A stretch of DNA of 64,000 bases from Lepeophtheirus salmonis (Eukaryota > Arthropoda > Copepoda > Siphonostomatoida > Caligidae). Under the pieces are notes generated by a model. That model had not been told where the DNA came from and did not search any database. It saw only the letters and a program-made list of their open reading frames with translations. The stretch lies in NCBI RefSeq assembly GCF_016086655.4, contig NC_052138.2:7936001-8000000 (forward strand), read 5' to 3'. The translations under genes and the position numbers were made by a program. This document shows positions 1 to 12,300 of the stretch, piece after piece (positions within the stretch are counted from its first letter, which is position 1; each line of letters starts with the position of its first letter).

Positions 1-24
1 ATGCATTGATGTATATAACACTTA

Positions 25-330
25 TACTCATAAAGTTATGCTTGATCCATTTTATCAAAAAGAAATATCTCCTTCCTCTGTCAACTCTTTACTTCCAGTG
101 CCAATCGTTAATGTAAACTATCTGAGAGTAATTAGGAGATAATATTGTCTGAGAATGACAGATTGTCTTCTTCCATTTTTTATAGTTTCCTTTTTTCTTA
201 AACGTACGTAAAACAAGCGTACAGATGGTGGTACACATTGATAAATTACAAGTACTCAAGTACTATACATATACAAGACAGTAAAAAAAATATTATCTGC
301 AAGATGGTGGGACAGTTTATTTGTATTTTG
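25..330. repeat. dispersed repeat, copy A
   Basis: This segment aligns over its length with 15705-16085 in the same orientation. Shared blocks include 'gagtaattaggagata', 'tgacagattgtcttcttcc' and a later pair of 'aaaaata..attacccgcaagrtggtg'-like stretches. No open frame spans either copy. It is a dispersed non-coding repeat of unknown class; no terminal repeats or target duplications were found. Confidence 0.8.
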
Positions 331-3300
331 GAGGTGCAGCATAAATAAACTAGCAAGGGTTTCCTTTATTATTTATTTTTCTTGTCCTAAAATACAATTT
401 TGAATTTATAAATAATAAATATATTTCATCATATAATCATTTAGGAATGGTGTGTTGTTGTTTTTTTTTTTTTTTTTTTTTGCGTAAGACGGCTTACTCT
501 TGATCATTTTTTACACAAACTAATCTATATAAACAACACTTATTTGTGCTTTACACAAAATATTTTTATCTGTCCTACAGTTAGAAAATTTTGATGTAAA
601 TAGTGCTTCAGAGAAAGTTATAAGCCATAAAATATTTTTAATGACCATTATCAATGTTTTTTCATTAATAGGTTTTAACAACTGTTAAACTTTATTGTTA
701 TAACTGTTTTTACACAGTTAATGTATAAAATTTTATCGTACTTTCATACTATGAGAGTGAAATAAAACATTTGAATTTAATATCTGTAAATATATAACGA
801 GTAATATTCAAATTTATCAATTATCTGTAAACAATGGCGGTCGATATATATATGATAAAATAAAGTAGAATCTCATGATTATACAAATGTACAGCTACGT
901 CACATGTCATCACGAACTTAGTTATCATAAATTGGGACCACTTGTTTGTTCAAAAGGCATAACACCTGTATTAACCTGTCGAACAGAACAATTTGCCTAT
1001 CTTGGAAGGCCGAACAAATGTTTTTGTAAAACCTGCTCATGCACATATATTATAAGATAAAACCAACTTATGTGTAATGTTGTAATCAGGGAAGTTTTTT
1101 AGGGGCGACGCTTACCCCAGACTTGCTTTTGAGTAGGGTCCCCGCACAGTGTAAAAGTTAATAAAATCTTAATGAAATATGTATTTATACAATAAACATT
1201 TTTTTGAAAAAAAAATGGAAAGAAAATTATTAAAAAAAATTGCCACACATTTCAATAAATCATGGTAAGAAAAAGGACATCGCACATTGATCTTTGGTGC
1301 TGATATTGTTCACGCTAAAAACTATAAAGGTTGTAATGGATACATTATTAGTTTATACAACAACTAATGAAGAAAATAAAATATTTTGTAATTAGGAGTT
1401 TAAGATAAAATAAAAGGTATTTCTTCAAGAGCAAGAGGGATATGAAACTTTTTTTCATTGAAGGCTAGATGACCGAAGGAATGAGAGGCATGCAGGCCTT
1501 TTCTTAGGGAGAAAGGGTGTTAAAATTTGACAAATTTAACAATTGCGATATTTTGTGTTAATCAAAAACAAATGGTTTTAAATGAAAAACTCAAGTTAAT
1601 GAGGGGACTGACAAAAAAATCATGCGACTAATAAAAGGGGAAAAATTGTGCCTCATTTACTAACTAGTGGCTACTTCACAGATTGATATCAATAATGTTA
1701 ATTCATGATTCATTACCTTCAATTGATATTTTTTATCAAATAACTGCTTATATTTGTTGGATTATGTTTTTTCTTATTTACTTAAAAAGTTTATTTCGCT
1801 TATTTATATCTGTAAGATGCAACTTTTCTAAATAAATAATAAGGAAAAATAAGTAATATATATTGAAGAATAATTTCAAAACGATATAATTCATAAAATA
1901 CATACTTCAGTGAACTCTTTCAATTCACAAATTTATACAATAAACTTTAATAATATTATAAGTAAAAAATAAATGTAATATTGTTAAATAATAATAAAAT
2001 TGAACGGGATCAATAATCAAGTTGTTTCAATAACAATTTGTAAGTTTAATGGCATTGATCCAAAACTTCCTTTTATATTTGCCTGTTAGAAAACTAAACA
2101 TTTCCATAGATAAGTTGTTATGCGTAGCGTTTCAATGTTTACTATACCATTATGATTAATCGTGTGTATATTGGGAATGTTAAAAAAAAAAGATACTACC
2201 AGAGCTGTAGTACTTGCGTCATTTTATCACAGGACAATGTAGCCGGCTCAACTCGGAAAAGATAGAATGAGTATACGGAGGCCTTGTGACCTTGAGAAGT
2301 TTTGGAATCGTTAAAATAACTTTTAATTCTGAAAAAGTGTACTCGACTACAGCACAGAATGTTAAATTAAAATTTCATATATTTTAATAATCATATAGTT
2401 GTAACTTAGTGATTTGGTAGTTTATTTCATATTTCAGAGTTTGTAGATAAAATTGTGAATTCTGATACAAAAATAAGGCACTTTATTAATTTTAGATCTA
2501 AATCCAGACATTAAGAAAACTAAATTTATAATGATAAACAGGGATTGAACTTCTTTAAATAAAGTTTGTTTTTAAAATATATAAGTACAGTAAAGAGTAC
2601 GTAAATTGAAATATAAATATCATTTATTTTTTAATTACTATATCAAGGTGGTCCCAGAAGCCGGGCTGCAGAGTCGGAGTTGGGGTCGGATTCTGGAGTA
2701 AGAAAATTGAAACCAACTCCTACTTTGACTACAAAAATTATTATAATTCATGCAAATAAAACTTTTTAATAATCTAAAGCTTACATTGAGTTTTCCTTAA
2801 GTATTTTTCTAAACATTTATAAAGTAAAAGTATTATCTACCATTTATTTATGAAACTTGGAAGTTAGCTTATTTATAGGTTAACTTCACAAATTTCAAAC
2901 ATGCTCTATATTTTATACAATCACAATTCCCGAATATCTCTAAAGGCTAAATTAGTAATTTGGGTAGAGCATGGTCACTAGCCATGTTAGTTCATTGCTT
3001 AGTATTGTGAATAGTTAACATCATCAGAGTAAACTATAACATTACAGTGAGAGGTTGTTTATAATGTTGTTCTTAGGTTATGACTGCATAAATTATATTC
3101 AGAACATTTGAATATATTAGCAATATATAGATTTATATTTTTTCTTTCGTTGTTCATCTTGTTCAATATGTTATACTCCATATATTTTCTTTATACCCGG
3201 CACAATTATTTTGTACATATTACTAATGACTACCTATAGCTATTAATTAAATCTATATTCATAGTCTCTAACTTAAATAACTCAATAGTACTATATACAC

Positions 3301-3934
3301 AGGTGTAGTATATAATTGAATATCATTGCTTTTATTTACATTTGTAGTGCTACAATTAATATAGTGATGTCCCGCTTTATTTACAATATTAAAGCCTTTA
3401 AAAACTAATCTTTAGATTTGATCAGTATTTGGGCCATTAGTTACCTCCGATTTCTCAAATACACCCATCTACTATCACCCTTGACAATATATCACCCATG
3501 ATTTTCACAAATAGAATCAATAATCCCAATAGAATCCCATTTTCCTTAATAGGATTTCGAACTCTGACATGTTTTACAACTTCAAGAATTGGTAAATCCC
3601 AAGCACCCATAGAATTCCTATTTTTAATCTGATTTCATTTCAAGCTATAAAGTACTTAATTTGGCTAAGATTTGAGGAAGTTATGATCAATTTAAAAAAG
3701 AGTTCAACCAATTGAATTATAACAAGCATTAACATTAAGGAAATAACAATAATTTTTCACAATACTATATTTATTTATAATACTTTTATAAAAAAATTTC
3801 ATGTAAAAAAGTTTAACAATAACACTGGATCATTTTCAAAGCTTTCCCAAAGTCATTATAAAACACGCACAAATCAACCGGACTTTTATTGGATTTTATT
3901 TTCAAATGTGATAGGAATTATAATAAACTACTGC
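331..3934. other. non-coding AT-rich stretch
   Basis: No recognisable gene. It holds a poly-T run at about 449-481, a short GA-rich simple motif around 2670-2700 (reiterated gagtcggagt-like words, also hinted at near 6295), and scattered AT-rich low-complexity DNA. The only open frame (875-1060) is short and has no recognisable domain. Confidence 0.6.
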
Positions 3935-4665
3935 TTCACAAAACTGGTCGGAATGGTCTATTCCTTGTATATCTTATCCAGGTATCCTTGAAATCCCTAT
4001 GGAAAGACTCAACAGCTTACTCGCAGTAAAATCCTAGTGGATCTTGACATCGGTCAATAAATTGCTTGACATACACAATAGTACAGTGCACCTTAGGCCT
4101 AATTGTAATGACAAGTTTGCAACAAGCTCTCTCGTAGTTTTTAATCAGTTTGACATAATTTGAATCAAGAGTCTTGCCAAAACACCCCTGCCTTAGTTTG
4201 TCGAACGAGCGAAGGACATCAATATGTCCAAATAAATCTTTGGGACAATTTGCTCAAGAGTATCCAGCTTGGAGAAAAGAAGTACACAATTGGGGCCGTT
4301 TATTTGGCCTCCGTGTTGGCCTTCCCGAACTATTCCATTCTTGAAGGCCCATTTAAATGCCTTGTTTCCAGTAAGTGTATTATTGAAGCTATCAAAAATC
4401 CTATTGACTTTACCCAAAAATAGATGTAGTTCTGGCGGGGGAGCTAAATCCAAAATAACTACATGATTGGCTTTTCCAACTAGGGGCTCATGTATATAGT
4501 TTTTGAAGTCCTTGGAAACCTTTAAGTCTTCTTTCCGACATACATAAAATCGTTATAGTTTGCTTTGATGTTACTAAGAGTTCTCAAAGGGACTTTTTTT
4601 ATTTGTTAAAGGTTTCTTGGCCTCCCACCAGAATAATCGTAGATCATACTGGTTAATCCAACAAG
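3935..4665 (-). pseudogene. relic of an uncharacterised mobile-element-type protein (PPPxLHLxLG family)
   Basis: Read on the minus strand, two open segments (about 4548-4193 and 4168-3940) joined by a frameshift give the order of motifs of a large uncharacterised invertebrate protein family often found repeated in genomes: 'LAPPPELHLFLGKVN', then 'REGQHGGQINGPNC', then 'RPKVHCTIVYV', then 'VESFHRDFKDTW'. Upstream of 4548 further decayed sequence continues in other frames (WWEAKKPL, RTLSNIKANYNDF). An in-frame stop interrupts the last segment. I recall the motif set from multi-copy hypothetical proteins, which suggests a DNA transposon; catalytic residues are not known to me. It is clearly broken and no terminal repeats were found around it. 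Confidence 0.65.
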
Positions 4666-5410
4666 GATCTGCGTACCCTTTTGCTGACATCATTTTATGA
4701 AACAATGCAACTTTTTTATATTGATCATAACTTCGTCAAATTTTAACCGAATTGGGCACTTTATGGGTCTAAATGAGTAAAAAATATCTCTTATTTTTAG
4801 TTAAAATGGTTTTACATCCCAAATATAAAGCAAAATTTTCTTGAAAAGATCGTTTTTTAAAACTGTCATAGTTTTCTAATTACACTAACGCTGCCCAAAA
4901 AGTCCGAGCCCATATTTTGGGTGGATCCCTGATTTTTAAATTTGCATTTTTGGATACCCAGGGGCATGTTACTTCATTTGTTATAGACCTAACTCTTATA
5001 TTGGAACACCGTGGCAGTGGAGATTTCCTTAAGTTCGTGTTTTTGACTTGGAACATGATACAGTTGTGATATTTTAAAAAAAACTCACAGAAATAAATTA
5101 TTATTCAAATAATTATTTATAATAATTCTATGTCTTACATATCTATATAAAAACTGGTTTTGTGAAATAGGAAAAATTGGTGTACCTATTTGTAGTCAAT
5201 AATAGTACTCTCCACGCCCATCTAGGGGTTTCAAGTCAATACACTATTTAAAAAAAAAAAAAAAAAGGATTGACAGACTTGCATTTTTTGTTCAGAAAAT
5301 TGTATTTAAAGATTGGGATTCCTCACTTTCAATATCAATTTCAAATATACTATCAAAATGAAGGGTTATACATAAAGTGTACAAATAAAATATGCTTAAA
5401 ACTTTGTTTC
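4666..5410. other. non-coding stretch upstream of cuticle relic A
   Basis: No gene recognised. Contains an A-run at about 5249-5266. If cuticle relic A kept its first exon (normally only a start codon and one or two residues) it should lie here or further upstream, but no convincing ATG plus splice donor was found. Confidence 0.4.
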
Positions 5411-5413
5411 CAG

Positions 5414-5879
5414 GTTCTTATCGTTTTGTTTTTTTTTTGGTTTTTTTTTGCCCTCTTTGCTGTTGCAGACATTCTTTAAAATATCAGTACCAGTATACTG
5501 TCAAGGAGGACAACGAGAGACTAGACTTTAATGCAGATGAGTCTCGTCATGGAGACGTAACTAATGGACCTACAGTGTCCTTCTGCCCGATAGACGTGCC
5601 AAAACTGTGACCTATAACGTAGCTGATCATCACTCTAGATTTGTTGCTGATGTGACCTTCTCTGAGCCTCCTTCCAGTTATAAACTAACCCAACCGTGTA
5701 ACAATCCTGCTTCAAGACCAGTATACAGGCCAGTTCCAACTCCACCAGCCCACAAACCTCTTCCTCCTCCACCTCCACCCCCAGTCTACAAGCCAGCCTC
5801 TTCTCCTGTCTACTACACGCCTGCTCCACCAACATCCCCAGTCTACAGACTAGTTCCTGTTTATTGTGCTTCAAAATAG
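5414..5879 (+). pseudogene. cuticle protein with RR chitin-binding domain, broken (relic A)
   Basis: An exon starting after a 3' splice site (tttgtttccAG at 5412-5413) begins with signal-peptide-like codons (VLIVLF...ALFAVAD), as in arthropod cuticle genes whose first exon encodes only Met-Lys. The RR consensus follows: 'YQYQYTVKEDNERLDFNADE', then a TVTYNVAD..RFVADVTFSEPPSSY block, then a Pro/Tyr-rich tail with PVYKP-type repeats to a stop at 5877-5879. The frame changes twice: between the signal peptide and the RR domain (about 5476), and by loss of one base after the TNG motif (about 5568), judged by alignment to the copies at 13276 and 35424. An AATAAA lies at about 5921. The family forms chitin-bound exoskeleton; this copy cannot encode it as read. 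Confidence 0.8.
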
Positions 5880-7549
5880 TATCATTTATATGGATGAATT
5901 GATTTGATCTTCGAAATTTTAAATAAAAATAGAATGTCGCAAAGAGAAAAAATACTTAATTTTTTCCTTAAAAATAAAAATAAAACACTAATTAAACACA
6001 CTGGGGATTTCTTTTATTTTGCCATTTGGGCTTAGCACATTACATAGTTGTGATTTATAACAAAGTATGTCATCTTCTCATTTAAATCAGCAATAATTTT
6101 TGTTGAAATAGTTATAAGATCTCCAGTAATTTCAACTTTCTACTTGGAGGTACGAGTTTTAAGTAAATAAATACTTTCATATTTAGAAAATAGGTATTGT
6201 ACTCTTCAAAATTATAAGCATTGAAGCAAAGATCATACTGTTTAGTTGTGAACTGACTTTGACTCGAAACTGAATTCAATTTCAGAACTATTTGGACTCA
6301 GAGTCGAAGAATCTGTCTTGTTTTGTAACCATGTTAGATAAAATGATAGAAATGGGCATTACAAATTTTTCTCGTTTCTTAATATTTTAAAACAAAAATG
6401 GAATCAATATGAATGGTAAAATATATGTAACCATAATCAGTTTTATTATATAAATAATTACCTAGATCATACATTTTTGTTTCAAATCTAACTCGGTTAC
6501 ATACAAAATTAGCAATTTATCATCTAAAATATCTATTCGAACATAATATTTTACTTAAAAAGAACTGTGATGAATATACACCCTCGGACATGATTTGGAC
6601 AGAAAAGTTACACTTAAATATAACTCTAGTGTGACACCAAAGTTAAAATACATCAATTAATGCTTAAACTACTGTGTCGACTCGAATCCAGCATAAGTAA
6701 GGAATTTAAAGTCAACTTACCAAATTGTTTAAAGATTTGAAGCAAAACATGGATTTTTACATTTCACTTGTATTCTGACTATGACTCCAACCATACTTCT
6801 TTTTTTAAAGTTATGATCTAACATATTCATGTTATTCATGTTTCATAGGGACTCAAAGTATTGTAGTTTATATAATAATAGTTCCATGGTTAGTTAGTAT
6901 ATCTATATTTGATAATCACTTTATGATTATTTTAGTTATAACAGTAATTTATAGTATATCAAAGTTCATTAACAAAACATAGGGTAAATAATTTTACTAA
7001 TTATTAAAACAAATTAAATTATATTAATATTATTTATTTTGATAATCATTGTTATTCGTTCTACTCAATATACCTAAGCAATGTACATTTGAGATTGTTC
7101 TGATAAATTTCCAGGCCCTCATTAAGATAACATTCATGTTAAATGTAATAAATATTTTGCAAAATCTATTGACGCATGCAGAATGAAAAACTCATGTAGA
7201 TAAAGTAGGGTAAACAGTTCATAAAGTACCTGTTCCTCTTTCCAGTGAAGATTATATATTGAATAAACTTCAATATTTTATTTTTTTCAAGAATATATTA
7301 TAGAATTAGAAAAGTTTCACAAGGAAAGAAGTTGAGCCACCTTCTCCATCGTCCGGAAGAAGCGCCCCACATTGGTATATTCCTTAGAAATAGGAAATAA
7401 ATCGAAGCAGACTAAAGTTAAAGATCCCAATCGACCAGAAAGTAACTGGAAGGGGGAATATTTAGATTCTTGATCCATTGGTACTGAATTCCTCAGTCCT
7501 CACAAAAAACAGGCAGATCATTAATTATTAGTGCCTCTTTAATAAAACT
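5880..7549. other. non-coding AT-rich stretch
   Basis: After the polyadenylation-like AATAAA just past the cuticle relic there is no recognisable gene. Composition is AT-rich with scattered simple sequence. Confidence 0.5.
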
Positions 7550-7895
7550 TTCACGTGAGTACTTTTGGTATTCCTCGTCCAGAAGACGTTCAACCTTTGA
7601 CCTCCATGCTTGAAAGCCCGGAAGTATCAACCATCATGTCGACTATTATTGTTATCCTTGCGGAAAATGATAGCACATGTCGGACTAATATGGATTTCTT
7701 TGCTACCTCATAAGTGAGATTCTCATCGCTAATAGGAATAATATTGAAAAGTGACGCCATAAGACTGTATTTAACTTTGGTATGACAAATCCCTCTCAAC
7801 GCAAAATCAACTTCAATTCTCCGGAACCAGTTCTCAACATACGAAGAACAGAACCTGGAAAGGCGGAGTTCTGCAACTGTCATTGCTAAAGTCGC
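7550..7895 (-). pseudogene. LTR-retrotransposon gag-like relic
   Basis: On the minus strand an open frame (7883-7590) starts with 'VAELRLSRFCSSYVENWFRR' followed by IEVDFALRGI and VKYSLMASL. This matches the N-terminal capsid region of gypsy-type gags, where the pattern is a short proline/phenylalanine stretch, WF..(I/V)E..F..RGI and K...V..L. The match fades after about 45 residues; a further open stretch in another frame (ERLLDEEYQKYSRE..., about 7604-7500) follows. No LTR, primer site or pol domain is visible nearby. Interpreted as a short decayed fragment. Confidence 0.6.
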
Positions 7896-9530
7896 CTCTT
7901 CCGTTTTATCAATAATACTTGTTTCGGGGACACATACGTGACAAAGTTTGCTTTTAGGGCATTTTTCGAATCACGTCAGGGTCACCAATGTAAGGTATTT
8001 ACAGTTCAAATATCTACTGATTATATTCTAGATTAATAATAATAAGAAGAAAAAAGGAAAATTGATCAACTTGATCAAATCAAACTTCAACATAAATAAA
8101 GGAAATATGAATGAACCAGAAAATCATTTCGTACACAAAAAATCGTCTGTGGACTTTTTTGTCGAACCGACAATTTGTTGAAATTATTTTTTACCAAAAT
8201 AATAATAAATTATTCATTTTGCAATACTATTTCACTATTAATCCGGTCAATATAAAATGTTTAATTATTGACCACGAATGGAAGGTGTTCATTAATCACA
8301 ATTACATAACTTTTTAGAAAATCAAAGTGTATGTCCATTCTAATATTTCTTTAACCCGAATTCATTTTTGGGATTTAACATGTGAGAGGATCACCATAAA
8401 AAAAAACTTGATATACAGCTAAGTACTGTACCACGCCCATTTAAAAAAACAAAACAATTTTTGATCTATAAAAAGAGCTGAACAGAAATTAAAATTCATC
8501 ATTTACTATAAACCAAATAACTAATCAATAAACTGTTAAATCTGAATGTTTGTACATGTAGTATACAAATTAATTATACTTAATTTTTAAATTATTGTCA
8601 TATATATTATCCGTATGTTTCTCATCGTTTTTTTGCTACAGTAACAATGTAACTGTGTATTTAGCTATTCCTGTATGTGTTGCTGAAATTATCGGATGGG
8701 TCGTCTATAGGGGCAGTAATGCCATGAGATCATGTCTCTTATTCAAGAAAACTACTAACTATTTTAAACTCAATAAACATAATTACAATTTTTTATACTG
8801 CCCAACCCCTGGAGTTATTCTCTAAACTTTATTATTTATTGCCTCTCTCCCCCAAAACTGGTGGAGTGTAATATTGGGAAGACGAGTCACAATTACAGTT
8901 TCTTAATTTCATACTCAAAATCTATATATCTTAACTGTTGCCACTCCCTTTGACTACGGAGACTGTTGCAGCATTTAAGTGTCTGTAATTGTCGAAATTT
9001 AGTCTGCAGACTGGTGAAGTCATTAAATATCCATTCTGGAGAAGTTAAAGATTAATCCAAATACAAGCAAATATATGCATTGAATAAAAGATGATTTAGA
9101 TATAATTTTTTAAACTTAATATCAAATATTTGGGTTAAGTGCTTTGTGGAAAGTAAATATTATTATTTTAAGTATAATAAAAAAGAAAATGGCGTTCTCT
9201 TCTGATCTCAGTTAAAGGATGTAATTTATTTTATCTCATTAGTGTTTAAGCCTTTACAAGTTCAATTCAAATTAGCTGTTGTTAAGCAGTGAACAGTCTC
9301 TTACCATGAAATGAAGAATAATCTCACAGGTAAGAAGAATTATTAAGTGATTTTTTGTTTTTATCTTTTCGAAAAAAAGTTTGAGAGATACAATATTTAT
9401 ATTTACCTACATGGTGGGGCATTTAAATCTGAACACTTACTAATTCAATTATTATCGAAGGTTGAGTGATTGAAAATAATTCTTATTTTGATATATTAAA
9501 GGGGGGAAAAAAATAATAAAACAAAACAAA
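7896..9530. other. non-coding stretch
   Basis: No recognisable gene. Two small open frames (8111-8317, 8595-8825) are AT-driven, lack family features and are not supported. Confidence 0.5.
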
Positions 9531-9532
9531 TT

Positions 9533-9880
9533 TGAGCTCTCTAGCTCACGTACAAGTCGAGAAAATGACATTTGAGTTTCCATTCGTGACCTCCAAGCAG
9601 TTGGGCTTCTCCAGTACCACCGTCAACACCGTCAGCAAGTTCGAAAAGGTGGAGAGGAAGAAGGATCATGTCAAAAAGGCCAAACTGGACCCGGAGGAGT
9701 TAAAGAAACCAACCTAGGCCAATCTGGTGTGTAAGAGATCTCGGTCTTTCACGCCAGATTGTCCCGAGAACTATCAAGAAAGTGAGTGGAAAGTGCATTT
9801 TGAGTTTGGAAAGTGCATTTTGAGTTTGGAAAGGACAATTTTGACACCAGCAATGAAAGAAAACCATCTCCTCCGTTTTT
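9533..9880 (+). pseudogene. Tc1/mariner transposase N-terminal relic
   Basis: An open frame to 9717 contains a helix-turn-helix-like stretch (SSTTVNTVSKFEKVERKKD). After a stop, a second frame reads 'RDLGLSRQIVPRTIKKVSG' and then KCILSLE, and a third reads ILTPAMKENHLLRF. This is the order of the paired DNA-binding domain and linker of Tc1/mariner transposases (..LGLSR.TV.R.LKK..G..L....LTP....RL.R). A 20-bp segment is tandemly duplicated at 9791-9830, shifting the frame. No catalytic aspartates are present. It is a dead fragment. Confidence 0.7.
9791..9830. repeat. exact 20-bp tandem duplication inside the transposase relic
   Basis: The unit 9791-9810 is repeated without change at 9811-9830. 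Because 20 is not a multiple of three it disrupts the reading frame of the transposase relic. The identity of the copies argues for a recent slippage event. Confidence 0.95.
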
Positions 9881-10408
9881 AATGAGTATTTTGAGTTCTT
9901 TTTAACTCTGTTCCGACACTTTTGGCCCCTTACAGCCCTGTAGCATTATAAATATAAGTTTTATAATTTTACTATGAATTTAAAAAAAAACATTATATAA
10001 AAAGGTTTAAGTTCTTTAATTTACTTTTTGAGGTACAACGATCTCACCTAAAATGAAAATAATTCAATAAAGAAGAATATACCAACAAGTTTTCCTTTCG
10101 AATCATTAAACTGTATTTCAAAAATCACATCCCTAATTTTAAGTAAAATTGTTAATTTTATAAAAAATAATAAAGATGAGATGAAAAATTTAAGGATTTT
10201 GTCAAATGCTAATATTTAAACTCGATATACTACGAATTAAATTTTAGTTTTGTTCAATCTTTCGCAAATTAAAAATCAAAAGCCTACACAAATTAAAGTA
10301 ATTAATTGATTGATTAATCAAGAGTACATAATATAATTAATAACATAAGAAGTAAAATAGTATTTGCAAAGAGCTGTTAATTTCATTTTTATATAATTTA
10401 CATATAAT
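9881..10408. other. non-coding stretch
   Basis: AT-rich, no recognised gene or repeat boundary. Confidence 0.5.
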
Positions 10409-10410
10409 TA

Positions 10411-10895
10411 CAACGGTGGTCTGAAAAGTTTCCGACCTAACCAAAGTACAAAACATTTTTCTTGATTTTTTTATTTCCTTTTTCAACAAAGTATCATTGT
10501 ACCCGGCACACTTCTCCTAGCGATGTTCCCATCTCTGTAACCCGTCCAAATAGTACTTGGTGTTTTTTTCTGCAATATAGCTGTTCACAAAGGTTTTTTA
10601 AAATTTTTTAGATGAGGGAACAAAACGAAGGATTAGGTATATATGTGTTGAGTAAGGCGGATGGTCAAGCAGTTCAAACTGGAATTTCCTGGCTTTTCGC
10701 CACGGCAAATGATGATGGGTGTTTACCAAAATACTCACATCCCTCACTCAATTGATTGTAACATAACAACTGCAAGTCCAAAATGGGCAAAACTTGGTGA
10801 GTAACTGTCAAAGATCCTAGATGGGTGTGATTAGCTTTTATTTACAAGTACCTTCATCTTCAAGTCAAAGTTGTAAACTTTTCGGACCGCCCTCA
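10411..10895 (-). mobile_element. mariner element, internally deleted, both TIRs present
   Basis: A 485-bp element flanked by TA at 10409-10410 and 10896-10897. The ends are imperfect inverted repeats: GGTGGTCTGAAAAGTTT at the left and, reverse-complemented, GGCGGTCCGAAAAGTTT at the right, the classic mariner terminus. Read on the minus strand the interior encodes only the C-terminal part of a mariner transposase: FELLDHPPYS (the motif before the third catalytic Asp), a decayed stretch, then 'KYYLDGLQRWEHR', a stop, and EKCAGYNDTLLKKE up to the left TIR. The N-terminal and central regions are missing, so it is a non-autonomous deletion derivative. Confidence 0.88.
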
Positions 10896-10897
10896 TA

Positions 10898-11640
10898 TAG
10901 CTTGATGGTACACAAATAGTTCTACAAATAACAATTACACACAAATTTAACCCTTAAGCATTGTTATTTATTTCTTTACCAAATTCAAATAAATTGATTT
11001 AGAGGAGACCTTAAATAGTTGCAACACTGCTAGCTTCTATCTCAATTACTCCAAGCAAGTTTGACTCAGACATGCCAAAATCTGACATATCAAGTGTTTG
11101 CTATAATTTGATTATACAGAGTGAAGCAACATAACCTCTTTTTTTATAATACGCGCCAATCAGTCTGTAAAAATCGTAGGTGTGGTCGTGGTTTCATTCT
11201 AGAGGCATGATTCAAAAGTGTTTTTTTTAGAAAGTACAGTCCATTGCTATGATTCGTTCGAGTATTGACAAACTTGCACTTGCCATCGCAAATAAATATG
11301 ACATTAAATGATTTGACGGATTTGTAATTTATTTTTAAATATTATAGTATTACATTTACTCCATCGGACCTAGAAATCGTCTTTAAAGTCAATATTTAAA
11401 ATGTATATTTCCTCTGATGACTTGACTGGAACCTACGCACATTGTGTTCTAGAGAATAATTTCTCCCATGCGCGTTGTTCATTAAGCTATGACATTACAA
11501 TATATTTTCACAATTTGAAATTTGCAAAATTCTTTCAACGCAAAAGAACTCCACAAATAATCATGCTAGAGAGCTGTAATTGGTGTTATGCACCAATTCT
11601 TATCGACGTGTTTTGTTCAAATTAGGTATTAGAGCAATCT
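10898..11640. other. non-coding stretch
   Basis: No recognised gene. An open frame of 74 codons at 11401-11625 has no recognisable domain and is probably chance. Confidence 0.5.
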
Positions 11641-11649
11641 TTTTTTCAC

Positions 11650-12300
11650 CAAAATTTTTTTACCGAACAGACATTTTGCCGAAGGACACTTTGCCGAACG
11701 GAAATTTAGCCAAAAGCTATTAGGTATTGGGGCGTAAAATGAAATTCAATATATTTATATACAAAAATGGCTGATTCTAATTCAATTTAAAATAATGGTA
11801 AGATAAATTGGTATTGTTCATATGCAATATATGTCAATTAATATGTGTTATTTTGCCAATTTTTTTATTTATTAATTATATTCATTAATGATGATTTTTA
11901 AACACATTTGGGGTTTGAATGTAGTTCGAATCTTAACCGCTGTAGTACCTTAAATAATAAACAAATACAACAGTAATTCGATTGGAAGAAGTGCCAATCA
12001 CTTCTCTGTTATCAATTAATTATATTTCGACATGATCGATTATACATATTGGAAAATACTCATGGATTGACGAACAAGCATAGTATAATTATTAAAAAAA
12101 TGATCATTCATGAATATAATTAATTAAAATAATATTATTATGCCAAAGAAAACTAATAAGTTAATTTATTTGACATATATAGCATATAAATAATAACTTT
12201 TTATCATATTTTAATTTTAAATTGAATTAAAACATGGCCTCATTTTTGGGCCAAATGGACCTTCTGTAGATTTTTTTTTTGCCTAATTGTCCTAAAACTT
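11650..12300. mobile_element. putative short element with minisatellite ends
   Basis: The left end (11650-11720) is a degenerate tandem repeat built on a word like ttttgccgaacgga (three to four units). The right end (12238-12300) carries related words in inverse orientation (gggccaaatgg, tttgcctaattgtcc). A second locus at 53330-53890 has the same plan. The AT-rich interior has no coding. The pattern fits a fold-back type non-autonomous element, but target duplications were not resolved. Confidence 0.45.

Noticed and set aside
4193..4466. Plus-strand frames of 65-87 codons
   Set aside because: Shadows of the minus-strand relic, which has the ordered family motifs.
9200..9332. Possible first exon of a cuticle gene (TATA-like tataataaaa, initiator-like tcagtt, then accATGAAATGAAG...cacagGTAAGAAG)
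   Set aside because: The donor consensus is good, but joining it to the acceptor at 13041 gives the wrong phase from one ATG and an immediate stop from the other, and a 3.7-kb intron filled with transposons is speculative.
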